A stretch of 64,000 nucleotides of DNA from Crocinitomicaceae bacterium (lineage in GTDB: Bacteria; Bacteroidota; Bacteroidia; Flavobacteriales_D; Crocinitomicaceae), in NCBI GenBank assembly GCA_021325675.1, contig JAJTCM010000002.1:434001-498000 (forward strand). The letters run 5' to 3'. The notes below the pieces were generated by a model that made no database searches, was not told where the DNA came from, and saw only the letters and a program-made list of their open reading frames with translations. Positions within the stretch are counted from its first letter, which is position 1, and the number at the start of each line of letters is the position of its first letter. Below are positions 46,961-56,608 of this stretch, in pieces. The position numbers were made by a program, and so were the translations under genes.

Positions 46961-47013
46961 CGGTTGAACGCTTTTTTTCTTAATTTTACGCAAACTATTT
47001 TGCTTGTAACGCA

Positions 47014-49551
47014 ATGGCAAACACGAAAAAACCTGTGACCCCGGTATTTACTGAGCTTGGGCACAAACGAATGACTTATGCCCTCTGGGGAATCCTGCTT
47101 TTCCCGCTGGTATTTGTGGCTTGTTTACTGTTATTCCAATCGGAGGACGATCTGCCACCGGTTTCTATGCTGGATAACCCGCCTGAATTACAGGCTTCCG
47201 TTGTAATCGCCGATGATGGTACAACCGAATTGGGCCGCTACTGGAAAATCAACCGGACAAGCGTTGAATACAAGGCTATTTCCCCTTACGTAACGGATGC
47301 TTTGATCGCTACGGAAGACGAACGCTTCCATGAGCACTCCGGCTTTGATGTACGCGCTATCGGCCGTGCGATCTTCAGTTTTGGAGGTGCCGGGGGAGCT
47401 TCCACGATTACACAGCAGCTGGCAAAACAGCTTTTTACCCTGCAAATGCGTGACCGCGAAGCTATTGCAAAAGCAAACGGCGAAGAAGTAGGCGGAAGCG
47501 ACGGGCGCATCGGACGGATTTTTTCCCGTGTAGGCGAAAAAGCCCGCGAAAACATTATTGCCACGCGTCTTGAATCCCGTTTCACCAAAGAGGAAATCAT
47601 CACGATGTACCTCAACCAGTTTGACTTTTTGTACAACGCCGTTGGAATCGCCAACGCAGCGAAGGTATATTACAATAAAACGCCGAAAACACTGAGCAAG
47701 GATGAAGCCGCAATGCTCGTGGGCATGTGTAAAAACCCGTCACTTTACAATCCTTATACGTTTACGATCAAAGATTACCGCTCGTCTATCGCACTGAAGA
47801 AAGGCATTGACCCGAAAGCCGTTACCCTGCAGGAAATGCGGGACGCCCGCGCTGCCGACAGTTCCCGTGCGGCCCAGCGCCGTGACCAGGTGCTTTACCA
47901 ATGGCTCAAAAACAGCGAGGAAAACAACGATGCCCTGCGTGTCAAGCTGACCCGTGCGGAATATGACAAATTAAAAAAGAGGCCGATCAAAACCAATTAC
48001 CAGGTTGTTGACCACAAACGCGGAATGGCCCCCTATTTCAGGGAATCCCTGCGCAACGAGATTACCAAGCTTTTCGCCGAAAAGAAACCGGACGGCAGCC
48101 TGAAATACAAGCGTGAAGACGGCGCTCCGTGGGATATTTACCGCGACGGACTGAAGATATATACTACCATCAACGCTGATATGCAGGTTTACGCTGAAGA
48201 AGCGATGATCGAGCACCTGGAAGACTTGCAGAAAAAGTTTGACCGCAACAACCGCGGTTTACGCAATTTCCCTTTCACCAATTCGATTTCCGATGAAGAC
48301 GCTGAAATGCTTATGACCAGCGCCATGCACCGCTCCGACAGGTACAAAAACCTCGTGAAAGCGGGCTATTCTGAAAGCGAGATCCGTAAAAACTTCAACG
48401 AGCGCACCCACATGCGCATTTTCACCTGGGATGCCGGGGAAGAGGAAAACTATGAGGTAGACACGATGATGACGCCTTTCGATTCGATCCGTCACTACAA
48501 ATCTTACCTGCAGTCGGGCTTGATCTCCATCGAACCGGAAACCGGATTTGTAAAAGCCTGGGTGGGTGGTGCAAACATCGACCATTTTGCTTACGATCAC
48601 GTTCGCTTAGGAAAACGCCAGGTAGGCTCAACGATCAAGCCTTTTGTGTACGCCGCCGGAATTTCCATGGGTGTCATCAAACCGGGACTCGTTGTACCGA
48701 ACATCAACTACTGTGTGGATTTATTTGACCCGAACGGAAACCCTGACGGTCAGTGGTGCCCTAAAAACTCAAGCACCGGGCTTGGAGGAATGGTTTCCAT
48801 GCGCAAAGGTATTGCTATGTCGATGAACAATATTGCCGTATACGTGATGCGCCAGATGGGCCACCGCGGCGGACCGGAAACCGTAGCCAAAATCCTCAGA
48901 CAAATGGATATTGAGCTCCAGCCAAATGATATTGTACCGGCGATGTGCCTGGGTTCTATGGATTTATCACTTTATGAATTGGTTGGTGCCCAGGCCACTT
49001 TTGCCAACAAAGGGATTTTTAACCGTCCGACGAGTATCCTGCGGATCGAAGACCGGAACGGAAACGTTATTTACAGCGCAAAGCCATACTCGAAAGAGGT
49101 TCTCAATGAAAATGTAGCCTACTCCATGATTAAAATGATGAAAGGCGTTATTGAAAGCGGTACCGGCGGACGTTTACGCTATGCAACGGGCTGGGGAGGA
49201 ATCACTTACCCGACAGCCGGTAAAACGGGAACTACGCAAAATAACTCCGATGGCTGGTTTGTCGGTATTACACCTGACCTGGCTACAGGGATTTGGGTTG
49301 GTGCTGAAGACCGGAGCGTACGTTTCCGCTCAACCGACGAAGGACAGGGTGCACGCGTTGCCATGCCGATCTATGGCTATTACATGAACAAAGTATACAA
49401 AGATCCTAAAATTGGCATTTCCACTACGGATTTCGTCAAACCGAAAGACTTTGATGAAAGCTCGTTTACACTCACCGGTTCGGAATACATTCCAAGCAAT
49501 GATCCAACCGAGGAGATGACGGAAGAAGAAGCAAGCGAAATAGAACTGTAA
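47014..49551 (+). CDS. Penicillin-binding protein 1A, bifunctional
   Basis: This 845-residue class A PBP polymerises and crosslinks peptidoglycan in the periplasm. One N-terminal helix (about residues 24-41) precedes the GT51 domain, with the catalytic Glu in ATEDERFHEHSG and GGASTITQQLAKQLF. The transpeptidase domain has active-site Ser in GSTIKPF, SMN as SMNNIA and KTGTT. The acidic C-terminus has no extra domain. It ends 6 nt before the acyltransferase gene and probably leads the operon running to 55649. Confidence 0.97.
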   Translation: MANTKKPVTPVFTELGHKRMTYALWGILLFPLVFVACLLLFQSEDDLPPVSMLDNPPELQASVVIADDGTTELGRYWKINRTSVEYKAISPYVTDALIATEDERFHEHSGFDVRAIGRAIFSFGGAGGASTITQQLAKQLFTLQMRDREAIAKANGEEVGGSDGRIGRIFSRVGEKARENIIATRLESRFTKEEIITMYLNQFDFLYNAVGIANAAKVYYNKTPKTLSKDEAAMLVGMCKNPSLYNPYTFTIKDYRSSIALKKGIDPKAVTLQEMRDARAADSSRAAQRRDQVLYQWLKNSEENNDALRVKLTRAEYDKLKKRPIKTNYQVVDHKRGMAPYFRESLRNEITKLFAEKKPDGSLKYKREDGAPWDIYRDGLKIYTTINADMQVYAEEAMIEHLEDLQKKFDRNNRGLRNFPFTNSISDEDAEMLMTSAMHRSDRYKNLVKAGYSESEIRKNFNERTHMRIFTWDAGEEENYEVDTMMTPFDSIRHYKSYLQSGLISIEPETGFVKAWVGGANIDHFAYDHVRLGKRQVGSTIKPFVYAAGISMGVIKPGLVVPNINYCVDLFDPNGNPDGQWCPKNSSTGLGGMVSMRKGIAMSMNNIAVYVMRQMGHRGGPETVAKILRQMDIELQPNDIVPAMCLGSMDLSLYELVGAQATFANKGIFNRPTSILRIEDRNGNVIYSAKPYSKEVLNENVAYSMIKMMKGVIESGTGGRLRYATGWGGITYPTAGKTGTTQNNSDGWFVGITPDLATGIWVGAEDRSVRFRSTDEGQGARVAMPIYGYYMNKVYKDPKIGISTTDFVKPKDFDESSFTLTGSEYIPSNDPTEEMTEEEASEIEL

Positions 49552-49557
49552 TTCCGG

Positions 49558-50715
49558 ATGTCAGACAAAGGGGAAAAACTCTATTTCAAAAACCTGGATA
49601 TACTGAGGTTTGTAGCCGCTTTCCTGGTGGTTATCGCCCATGCGTATGAAGGCTGGTGCGGCTGGTACAGCAAGCCGGGGTTTATGACTGTGAACAGTGA
49701 TCACCAGAATTTTACTTTCTGGGGGCAACATCTGGATGTCGGGATTAAAAACGGTGGCTTTGGGGTTGATGTATTCTTCCTGATCAGCGGCTTTTTGATT
49801 ACGTATATCCTCATCCAGGAAAAAGAGCGCTTCGGCAAGATAGATATTACCAAATTCTTTATCCGCCGGGCTTTCCGGATCTGGCCGGCCTATTTTTTGG
49901 TCATTGCTTTAACACCGTGGTTCCTTCACCTGACTGACAGTCCGCAACCGGATTACTGGCCGAATATCTTGTTTTACAATAATTTTCACGCCATCCATCT
50001 TTCCGGCTTCCAGGATCCCTGGCAATATCCGTTTGCCCACCTGTGGTCGATCTGCGTGGAAGAGCATTTTTACCTCATCTGGCCTTTTATCATTGCCTTT
50101 GTACCTTATAAATACCTGAAAAAAACCTTTGCCATCCTGATCCTGATCTGTATTTTCAGCCGGATTTTCTTTGTTGTCAAGGGCTATCCGTATTTGTATT
50201 TATACCTGCATACGATCAGCCGCATTGATATTCTCGTGATGGGAGCTTTTTTTGCCCTGCATTACAAAGAACACGGGTTTCACCTGAAAACTTCGAAACT
50301 GTTCCGCCTGGCCTTGTACGTACTGTTCATCGTGGTTTATGTGCTTGAGCCGGTATACCAATATGACACTTTGTTTGCAGCTTCCGTCAAAAAGTATTTT
50401 TACTGCGGTATCGTCGGTTTCGGCATGGTCAATTTCATCTTTAACCCGGACCCTTTATTTAAAGTCCCTTTCCAGAAAGTATTCAATTATCTCGGGAAAA
50501 TCTCTTATGGCGTTTACCTTTTCAGCAACGTCCTGATCCCGATTATTGTCAAAAAGTTTATGTACAAATGGGAAACGCAAAACATGTATGTGTATTTCCT
50601 CCTGAATATTGTGCTCACCATACTCGTTTCGGCAGTCGTTTACGAATTGCTCGAAAAACAATTGTTGCGATTTAAAAAACGGTTTGAAGTAATTAAAACA
50701 TCACGAACAGCATGA
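49558..50715 (+). CDS. Acyltransferase 3 family membrane protein
   Basis: This 385-residue inner-membrane protein has about ten helices. It shows the acyltransferase-3 signature: [16 protein letters not shown] (catalytic His near residue 22), [25 protein letters not shown] and the [13 protein letters not shown] segment. Members O-acetylate or O-acylate surface polysaccharides, LPS or peptidoglycan. Position directly after PBP1A suggests a cell-wall or surface glycan target. It overlaps scoA by 4 nt. Confidence 0.9.
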   Translation: MSDKGEKLYFKNLDILRFVAAFLVVIAHAYEGWCGWYSKPGFMTVNSDHQNFTFWGQHLDVGIKNGGFGVDVFFLISGFLITYILIQEKERFGKIDITKFFIRRAFRIWPAYFLVIALTPWFLHLTDSPQPDYWPNILFYNNFHAIHLSGFQDPWQYPFAHLWSICVEEHFYLIWPFIIAFVPYKYLKKTFAILILICIFSRIFFVVKGYPYLYLYLHTISRIDILVMGAFFALHYKEHGFHLKTSKLFRLALYVLFIVVYVLEPVYQYDTLFAASVKKYFYCGIVGFGMVNFIFNPDPLFKVPFQKVFNYLGKISYGVYLFSNVLIPIIVKKFMYKWETQNMYVYFLLNIVLTILVSAVVYELLEKQLLRFKKRFEVIKTSRTA

Positions 50716-51410
50716 ATAAAGTTGTAAAAAACGTAGAAGAAGCCCTGCAAGGCATCGAAGATAACATGACCATTATGCTGGGCGGCTTCGGCTTATGCGG
50801 GATTCCTGAAAATTCCATCAACAGGCTCGTGAAAATGGGCGTGAAAAACCTGACTTGTATTTCAAATAATGCAGGTGTGGACGATTTTGGACTGGGACTG
50901 CTTTTGCAAACGCGCCAGATCAAAAAAATGATCAGCTCTTACGTGGGCGAAAATGATGAGTTTGAGCGCCAGATGCTTTCCGGCGAGCTGGAAGTAGACC
51001 TCATCCCGCAAGGATCACTGGCTGAACGCTGCCGTGCAGGCGGAGCGGGAATTCCTGCTTTTTTTACCCCGGCAGGGTATGGAACAGAAGTCGCTGAAGG
51101 CAAGGAAGTACGTGTATTCAATGGTAAGCCGCATATTTTGGAATCGGCGCTTACAGCTGATTTCGCCATCGTGAAAGCCTGGAAAGGTGACACGGAAGGA
51201 AACCTCGTTTACAAATCCACAGCACGCAATTTTAACCCGATGATGGCGATGGCCGGCAAGATTACCATTGCTGAAGTGGAAGAGCTTGTTCCGGCAGGAG
51301 AACTCGACCCGAATTTCATTCATACACCGGGAATTTTCGTGCAGCGCATTTTCCAGGGCGAGAAATTCGAAAAACGCATTGAACAACGAACTGTAAGACA
51401 ACGCGGCTAA
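50712..51410 (+). CDS. scoA: 3-oxoacid (succinyl-CoA) CoA-transferase subunit A
   Basis: This 232-residue alpha subunit carries the CoA-transferase glycine loop [13 protein letters not shown] near residue 24 and [20 protein letters not shown] in the middle. With subunit B it moves CoA from succinyl-CoA to acetoacetate in ketone-body or butanoate metabolism. The ATG overlaps the acyltransferase stop. Unusually, a 114-nt repeat-containing spacer separates it from scoB. Confidence 0.95.
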   Translation: MNKVVKNVEEALQGIEDNMTIMLGGFGLCGIPENSINRLVKMGVKNLTCISNNAGVDDFGLGLLLQTRQIKKMISSYVGENDEFERQMLSGELEVDLIPQGSLAERCRAGGAGIPAFFTPAGYGTEVAEGKEVRVFNGKPHILESALTADFAIVKAWKGDTEGNLVYKSTARNFNPMMAMAGKITIAEVEELVPAGELDPNFIHTPGIFVQRIFQGEKFEKRIEQRTVRQRG

Positions 51411-51431
51411 TGTGATAAATATGCTAAGTAG

Positions 51432-51521
51432 TTAATGTGCCGATTCTTTTAACCTAATTTGCACATCATTAGCATATCAAACCATTAGCACACAAAACAT
51501 ATTAAATCATTAGCACATTAA
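51432..51521. repeat. Dispersed ATTAGCACATTAA-type repeats between scoA and scoB
   Basis: TTAATGTGC at 51432-51440, CATTAGCATAT and CATTAGCACAC around 51468-51492, and a full ATTAGCACATTAA at 51509-51521 ending 3 nt before the scoB ATG. Similar words lie at 14844-14892 and 62120-62185. The repeats fill most of the spacer inside an otherwise tight operon. Confidence 0.65.
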
Positions 51522-51524
51522 ATC

Positions 51525-52181
51525 ATGGCTTTAGATAAAAACGGAATTGCGAAACGCATCGCACAGGAATTACAAGACGGATGGTACGTAAACCTGGGGA
51601 TTGGCATCCCGACTTTGGTGGCGAACTACATCCCGGAAGGAATTGAAGTGGAATTCCAGTCGGAAAACGGTATTTTGGGAATGGGGCCTTTTCCTTTTGA
51701 GGGAGAAGAAGACCCGGATTTGATCAATGCCGGTAAACAAACGGTTACTTTGCGAAAAGGTGCAGCGATTTTTGATTCTGCGACTTCTTTCGCGATGATC
51801 CGCGGAAAGCATGTACAATTAACAGTGCTTGGCGCCATGGAAGTTTCGCAGGACGGCGATATCGCCAACTGGAAAATCCCGGGCAAAATGGTCAAAGGCA
51901 TGGGCGGCGCAATGGACCTCGTGGCTTCCGCCGACAATATCATTGTTGCTATGATGCACTCCAACAAAGCGGGTGAATCCAAAATACTGAAAAAATGTAC
52001 ACTTCCGCTGACGGGCGTTGGCTGCGTGAAAAAAGTAGTGACAGAAATCGCTGTGCTCGAAATCAAAGACGGCAAATTCCACCTGATCGAACGTGCACCG
52101 GGCGTTAGCGTGGAAGAAATCGTTTCGAAAACCGAAGGCGAGCTGGTAGTACCGGATTTCGTACCGGAAATGCAATTGTAA
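51525..52181 (+). CDS. scoB: 3-oxoacid (succinyl-CoA) CoA-transferase subunit B
   Basis: This 218-residue beta subunit has the catalytic glutamate in the SENGILGMGPFP motif (near residue 46) and GGAMDLVASADNIIVAM in the second half. It forms the active enzyme with ScoA. The next gene begins 2 nt after its stop, which ties a metabolic enzyme to two GT-C-like membrane genes on one transcript; whether that reflects function is unclear. Confidence 0.95.
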   Translation: MALDKNGIAKRIAQELQDGWYVNLGIGIPTLVANYIPEGIEVEFQSENGILGMGPFPFEGEEDPDLINAGKQTVTLRKGAAIFDSATSFAMIRGKHVQLTVLGAMEVSQDGDIANWKIPGKMVKGMGGAMDLVASADNIIVAMMHSNKAGESKILKKCTLPLTGVGCVKKVVTEIAVLEIKDGKFHLIERAPGVSVEEIVSKTEGELVVPDFVPEMQL

Positions 52182-52183
52182 AA

Positions 52184-53896
52184 ATGCGCTCTCGCCTGCT
52201 GCGGTCTTCTTTGTTCAACTGCCTGCTGATCGGGCTGACTTTTCTTTTTGTTGCCAATAATTTTTGGGAAAAGAAAAACATGTTTATCATTTCAGACGGC
52301 AGGGCGTATTACGAATATCTTCCGGCAACTTTTATTTATCAAGATCTCGAATTCTCTTACCTTGACACGCTGCATTCTTCGCTTTACCCTTTTGAGGAAA
52401 GCCTGAATTTTTACCAAAAAGTCGACGGAAAACGGATCAACAAGTATTTTATTGGTACGGCCCTGTGCGAAACACCTGCTTTTTTACTGAGCCATCTCTA
52501 TGTCAAAAGCAGTGGAAAATACCGCGCCGACGGTTTTTCTGAACCTTATCAATGGGCAATTTACCTCAATGCCTTCCTTTTTTTCCTGATCGGTTTGTAC
52601 TGCGTTTCTGAATTGCTGAAAAGCTACGAAATCCCGAACTATGTGATACTTCCGCTGCTCGCCGGGCTGGCTTTCTGTACTTCCCTCCCCTTTTATGTTT
52701 ATGTGGATTCGTCTTACAGTCACGTTTATTCCTTTGCAGCGGTTTCTTTTTTCCTGCTTTCTGTCCGGAAATACCTGCTTTCACAAAACGGGAGCTGGCT
52801 CGCCTTACTTATTTTCGGCATCAGCCTGGTAGTTCTGATCCGACCTGTGAACGGCCTTGTATTGCTATTCCTGCCCCTGTTTTTCACTTCCCGGGCTGAG
52901 TTCAGGGAAACGATCATTCATATTTTCACCCACAAAAGAAAAGGCTTGATCATTGGCATCCTGCTTGGGCTTACCCTGCTCGGTTTGCAAATGCTGGTCT
53001 GGTATGTTTCCCGTGGGAAATTATTGGTTTACGCCTACGGGAAAGAAGGCTTTATCTGGAGCCATGAAAATTTTATTGCTTTTCTCTTCAGCGTGCGCAA
53101 GGGCTTCTTTTTCTGGTCGCCGTGGTTTCTTTTGCTTTGTGTATCAGGACTTGCCGGAGCATTGGCCCTGAAACGTTACCGTTTTACCATTTCCTGGTTG
53201 CTGGCATTCTACATAATTATTTTTGTTTCCTGCAGCTGGTGGTTCTGGTCTTACGCCGCTTCATACGGATCGCGCCCGATGGTGGATTTTTACGCTGCTT
53301 TTGTGCTTCTCGCCATTCCTCTTCTACAGCGCTTTAAAAAAATTGCGCTGACCGTACTCGCGTTGGGGCTCTTATTTGCTCCCATCACGATAACGCAGGT
53401 TTACCAGTATCAGCGCTATATCATCAAGCAGGACGATATGACCTGGCAGAATTACAAAGACGTTTTCATGCAGCGCGGGCCGTTGTGGGAAGGCTACTTG
53501 CTCCGCCAGCAGAAATACGATCTCAAACAATTCTATTCCGAGCAAGGCCCAAAACGTTTACATATCAATCCCAATGAGGTTTTCTGCGCCGACAGTGCAA
53601 GGGTAAACAGTATTATTTTCAACAGCACGGTTTTTGCGGAATATTCATTTTCAAGCCCCGATATTTTACAGGATGACTGGGTAAACGTGCGGATTTGTGA
53701 CACCAATGGAGTTCTGGTTAAACAGGAAGCTTCTCAGCTCAAGGGAATTCGCCGTTTTCCGACCGATTCAACGCATTTTCAGCTGGCCGTGGAAATTCCG
53801 CAGCAATGCTGTATCCGGGTTTACCTGGACTTTCATAACCTGCAAAAAAAGGCCCTGGTCGAGAACATACAATTTAAATTGAAGCAACATGAATAA
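52184..53896 (+). CDS. Polytopic membrane protein, GT-C-like (paralog of 23543-25357)
   Basis: This 570-residue protein has about ten to eleven membrane helices and a C-terminal soluble region of ~150 residues. It shares ISDGRAYYEYLPATFIY after helix 1, SSYSHVYSF, LIRPVN and a Trp-rich SCSWWFWSYAASYGSRPMV with the 604-residue protein at 23543, in the same order and spacing. The acidic first loop and helix pattern suggest a GT-C glycosyltransferase working on the periplasmic side. It overlaps the next gene by 8 nt. Confidence 0.75.
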   Translation: MRSRLLRSSLFNCLLIGLTFLFVANNFWEKKNMFIISDGRAYYEYLPATFIYQDLEFSYLDTLHSSLYPFEESLNFYQKVDGKRINKYFIGTALCETPAFLLSHLYVKSSGKYRADGFSEPYQWAIYLNAFLFFLIGLYCVSELLKSYEIPNYVILPLLAGLAFCTSLPFYVYVDSSYSHVYSFAAVSFFLLSVRKYLLSQNGSWLALLIFGISLVVLIRPVNGLVLLFLPLFFTSRAEFRETIIHIFTHKRKGLIIGILLGLTLLGLQMLVWYVSRGKLLVYAYGKEGFIWSHENFIAFLFSVRKGFFFWSPWFLLLCVSGLAGALALKRYRFTISWLLAFYIIIFVSCSWWFWSYAASYGSRPMVDFYAAFVLLAIPLLQRFKKIALTVLALGLLFAPITITQVYQYQRYIIKQDDMTWQNYKDVFMQRGPLWEGYLLRQQKYDLKQFYSEQGPKRLHINPNEVFCADSARVNSIIFNSTVFAEYSFSSPDILQDDWVNVRICDTNGVLVKQEASQLKGIRRFPTDSTHFQLAVEIPQQCCIRVYLDFHNLQKKALVENIQFKLKQHE

Positions 53897-55649
53897 AGCC
53901 CGTCTGGTATATTTTTCGGCTGTGATTTTGTCGATCATCTGGCTCATAAGCGTTTATCTTCAAAACGAGATAACGACAGATACGGGCGATGGCATCATGC
54001 ATTTTTTCATTTCGCAGGCTTCGTGGCACGATTCCGAATTGTTCCTGAACCATTGGGGAAAGCCGCTGTTTATTCTTTTATCCTCCACTTTTGCGCAATT
54101 TGGGTTCGCAGGTATGGTTGTGTTCAATATTGCCGTGTTTGCCGCCATTTGCCTTGTTGCCCTGAAAATCTTCGAAAAGCTTGGCGTATCCCTCATCTTC
54201 GCATCGCTTTTCCCCTTTGTTTTCCTGCTCCCGAATGACGTAACGATTACCGTTCTGGGCGGGCTGACCGAACCTTTGTTTAATCTCTGCCTGGTAATCG
54301 GCCTTTACCTGTTGATCAGCAAAAAATGGCTGGCTTTTGCCCTGGTATTATCATTTGCGCCTTTTTTGCGCAGCGAAGGACAGCTCGTTTTGCTGGTTTC
54401 CGCTATCGTGCTGCTGCTCAATAAACAATGGAAATACGTTCCGCTGCTTGGAGTTGGGTTCCTGCTGTATGCCATCATCGGATGGTTGGCTTTAAGCGAT
54501 TTCTGGTGGTATTTCAACAAGAGCGCCTACAGCTACGGCAACAATATTTACGGAAAGGGAACCTGGGGGCATTACGCTTTATCTTACGATTACTACCTCG
54601 GCAATTTCGGCTTGTTTTTCACCGCCCTCGCTGTTTTCGGCTTCGTGTACCTGGCTTTTCGCAAGCAATGGAACAGGCTCCGTTTTTCAGAAACCTTTTT
54701 TGCAGCAGCTATTTTCATCGGGATTGTTTTGATCCATTCTTATTTGTGGGCAAACGCCAAATACGGTTCATTGGGACTTACGCGGATCGCTACACAGGGC
54801 GTGGCAAGCTTCCTGATCATGGCGTTTTATTTTTCTTACCAGTGGTTTATCCAAACAAGGCGTACGAAACTGGTAAACACCTTCTTTTTTGCCGGACTGA
54901 TCTTCACAGCCTGGTCAATGTGGGCGAACCCGAAATGGCCTTTGCAGGCAGATGTGCTGGACAAGCAGGTTTCCATGGCGGGAAAATACCTCGGAAAGCA
55001 CCAGGAAAAATTTGGCAGCCTGTATTATCAGTATCCGCTCCTGGCTTTTGAAATGGGACTGAACCCGCTTGTAGACAAAGACAAGCTGAGAATTTTCGAT
55101 CGCGGTACGTTGGACCGTGCACCGCAGGAAATGAAGCGCGGGGACGTTTTTGCCTGGGATTCACACTTCGGACCGCTGGAAGGCGGTGTTGAAATCGCAC
55201 AGCTGGATAAACACCCGGATTTTGCCAAAGTACAAAGCTTCACGTATTATTCGGTGATCAATGTAGAATGCGGCGTTGTCCTTTATCAATATAAAGTCGC
55301 TAAAAAAGCGCCGGGACTTCGGAAAAAGCCATTGAAAATCAAGGAAAAATCTGCGAAGATCACGCCACAGAACGAATTTATGGAAATCACGAAAATTCCG
55401 GGGAAAAACGAATACCGCTTCTTGGATATCGTGACGCAGGCTTCGCAGCCGGGCATCTTCTTGGTGTGTACCAATGATAACAACGAGCACTACCAGGCTT
55501 ACGAGATGAAGCAGGGAAAAGACCTTATACATTTCAGCCTGACGCCAAATTCCAACTACAATTTGTATTACTGGAACCAGCACAAAACTTCTGCTGAGAT
55601 TACACTGGATTCGGTTTACACGAAAGTTTATACGTACAAAGGATTGTAA
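53889..55649 (+). CDS. Polytopic membrane protein, glycosyltransferase-like
   Basis: This 586-residue protein has about ten helices over the first ~350 residues and then a soluble C-terminal domain of ~200 residues. An acidic loop after helix 1 (ITTDTGDGIMHFF) and FLRSEGQLVLL later are typical of GT-C mannosyl- or arabinosyltransferase-like proteins. It lacks the SDG-YY-YLPA motif of its neighbour, so it is a more distant relative or a different branch. Overlap with the preceding gene by 8 nt indicates a coupled pair. It ends at a hairpin. Confidence 0.7.
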   Translation: MNKARLVYFSAVILSIIWLISVYLQNEITTDTGDGIMHFFISQASWHDSELFLNHWGKPLFILLSSTFAQFGFAGMVVFNIAVFAAICLVALKIFEKLGVSLIFASLFPFVFLLPNDVTITVLGGLTEPLFNLCLVIGLYLLISKKWLAFALVLSFAPFLRSEGQLVLLVSAIVLLLNKQWKYVPLLGVGFLLYAIIGWLALSDFWWYFNKSAYSYGNNIYGKGTWGHYALSYDYYLGNFGLFFTALAVFGFVYLAFRKQWNRLRFSETFFAAAIFIGIVLIHSYLWANAKYGSLGLTRIATQGVASFLIMAFYFSYQWFIQTRRTKLVNTFFFAGLIFTAWSMWANPKWPLQADVLDKQVSMAGKYLGKHQEKFGSLYYQYPLLAFEMGLNPLVDKDKLRIFDRGTLDRAPQEMKRGDVFAWDSHFGPLEGGVEIAQLDKHPDFAKVQSFTYYSVINVECGVVLYQYKVAKKAPGLRKKPLKIKEKSAKITPQNEFMEITKIPGKNEYRFLDIVTQASQPGIFLVCTNDNNEHYQAYEMKQGKDLIHFSLTPNSNYNLYYWNQHKTSAEITLDSVYTKVYTYKGL

Positions 55650-55655
55650 ACAAAA

Positions 55656-55679
55656 AAAGCCGCTTTTTCAAGTGGCTTT
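55656..55679. terminator. Bidirectional terminator
   Basis: AAAGCCGCTT (55656-55665) pairs with AAGTGGCTTT (55670-55679), one G-U pair, loop TTTC, between convergent genes. It is almost the same hairpin as at 43210-43235. Confidence 0.8.
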
Positions 55680-55702
55680 CGATCTTCTAATTTCAATTCT
55701 GT

Positions 55703-56521
55703 TTATCCTGCAAGGAAGCTTCCTCCGTACGGGCTTTCGATCGGGTTAACGATCAGCGTAGGGATTTGTGCGTCGTTCGTAATAATATACTGCTCGTAAT
55801 TTGCTGTAATCGCCCCGAAAAGGTTATTCCTGTTCAGGTTCATGATTGCAATCAAATCCGCGTCTATCGCAACCGCGTGTTTCACGACTTCTTTGTCAAA
55901 ACCGCTTACCGGCGCCACTTTTGTTGTGATCTCGATATTTCTTTCCTGGAAAAAACGGATCGCAAACTGGATGTTGGCTTTCACCTGGTGACGGAGGTAT
56001 TCATCCGTTTCATCCGGCGTAATAACGTGCACTTTCGATTTGAAATACGTTGCGATGTTTGCCACGTAAGCCAGCTTTTGCTTCGTTTCTTTATTGAGGT
56101 CAAGCGGAACAACGATATCGTCGTAGCCTGAAGTTTTAACGCTTTTTTCCTGGACCACAATAAACGGAACAGTAGAATGTGTAATCACTTTGAGGGCGTG
56201 GCTTCCGGTAATATGCTGCCAGCCGTGGCGGCCGTGCGTCCCCATGAAAATCAGGTCGGCATGGTTCTCGGAAGCAAAATCACCGATAGCATCAAAAATA
56301 TTCCCCACGCGAACAAAAGGCACGAGATCAATCGTTGTGTCTTTGTTAGTGATCAGGTCCGCCAGTTTCTCTTCAGCAGCTTTGAGCTCTTTTTCCTTGG
56401 AAACAACGTGCAGGAGGAAAATTCTCCCGGAAACGGTTTTTGCAGTAGCCAAAGCATGCTCCAGCGCGTTGTCAGCTACAGCCGTAAAGTCATGGGGAAC
56501 AATGAATACTTTGTTTTTCAT
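55703..56521 (-). CDS. Universal stress protein, two UspA domains
   Basis: This 272-residue cytoplasmic protein contains two tandem UspA folds. The first ends with the ATP-binding pattern MGTHGRHGWQHITGSHALKV followed by STVPFIVVQ, so nucleotide binding is expected. The second domain (about residues 150-272) has a diverged loop (LNRNNLFGAITANYEQYI) and probably does not bind ATP. Such proteins respond to starvation or envelope stress. It is monocistronic, with a TACCTTTG promoter box. Confidence 0.93.
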   Translation of the reverse strand: MKNKVFIVPHDFTAVADNALEHALATAKTVSGRIFLLHVVSKEKELKAAEEKLADLITNKDTTIDLVPFVRVGNIFDAIGDFASENHADLIFMGTHGRHGWQHITGSHALKVITHSTVPFIVVQEKSVKTSGYDDIVVPLDLNKETKQKLAYVANIATYFKSKVHVITPDETDEYLRHQVKANIQFAIRFFQERNIEITTKVAPVSGFDKEVVKHAVAIDADLIAIMNLNRNNLFGAITANYEQYIITNDAQIPTLIVNPIESPYGGSFLAG

Positions 56522-56549
56522 TCGATTAATGTTTAAGTGATTTAGCGCA

Positions 56550-56557
56550 CAAAGGTA
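56550..56557 (-). promoter_or_regulatory. -7 promoter element of the universal stress protein gene
   Basis: TACCTTTG on the minus strand fits TAnnTTTG and lies 29 nt before the ATG at 56521. No clear -33 TTG is seen. Confidence 0.55.
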
Positions 56558-56608
56558 GTAATTTTTTCGCGTTTTTTGCCTTTCTGACGTTTAAAATATT
56601 GTGTCTTT

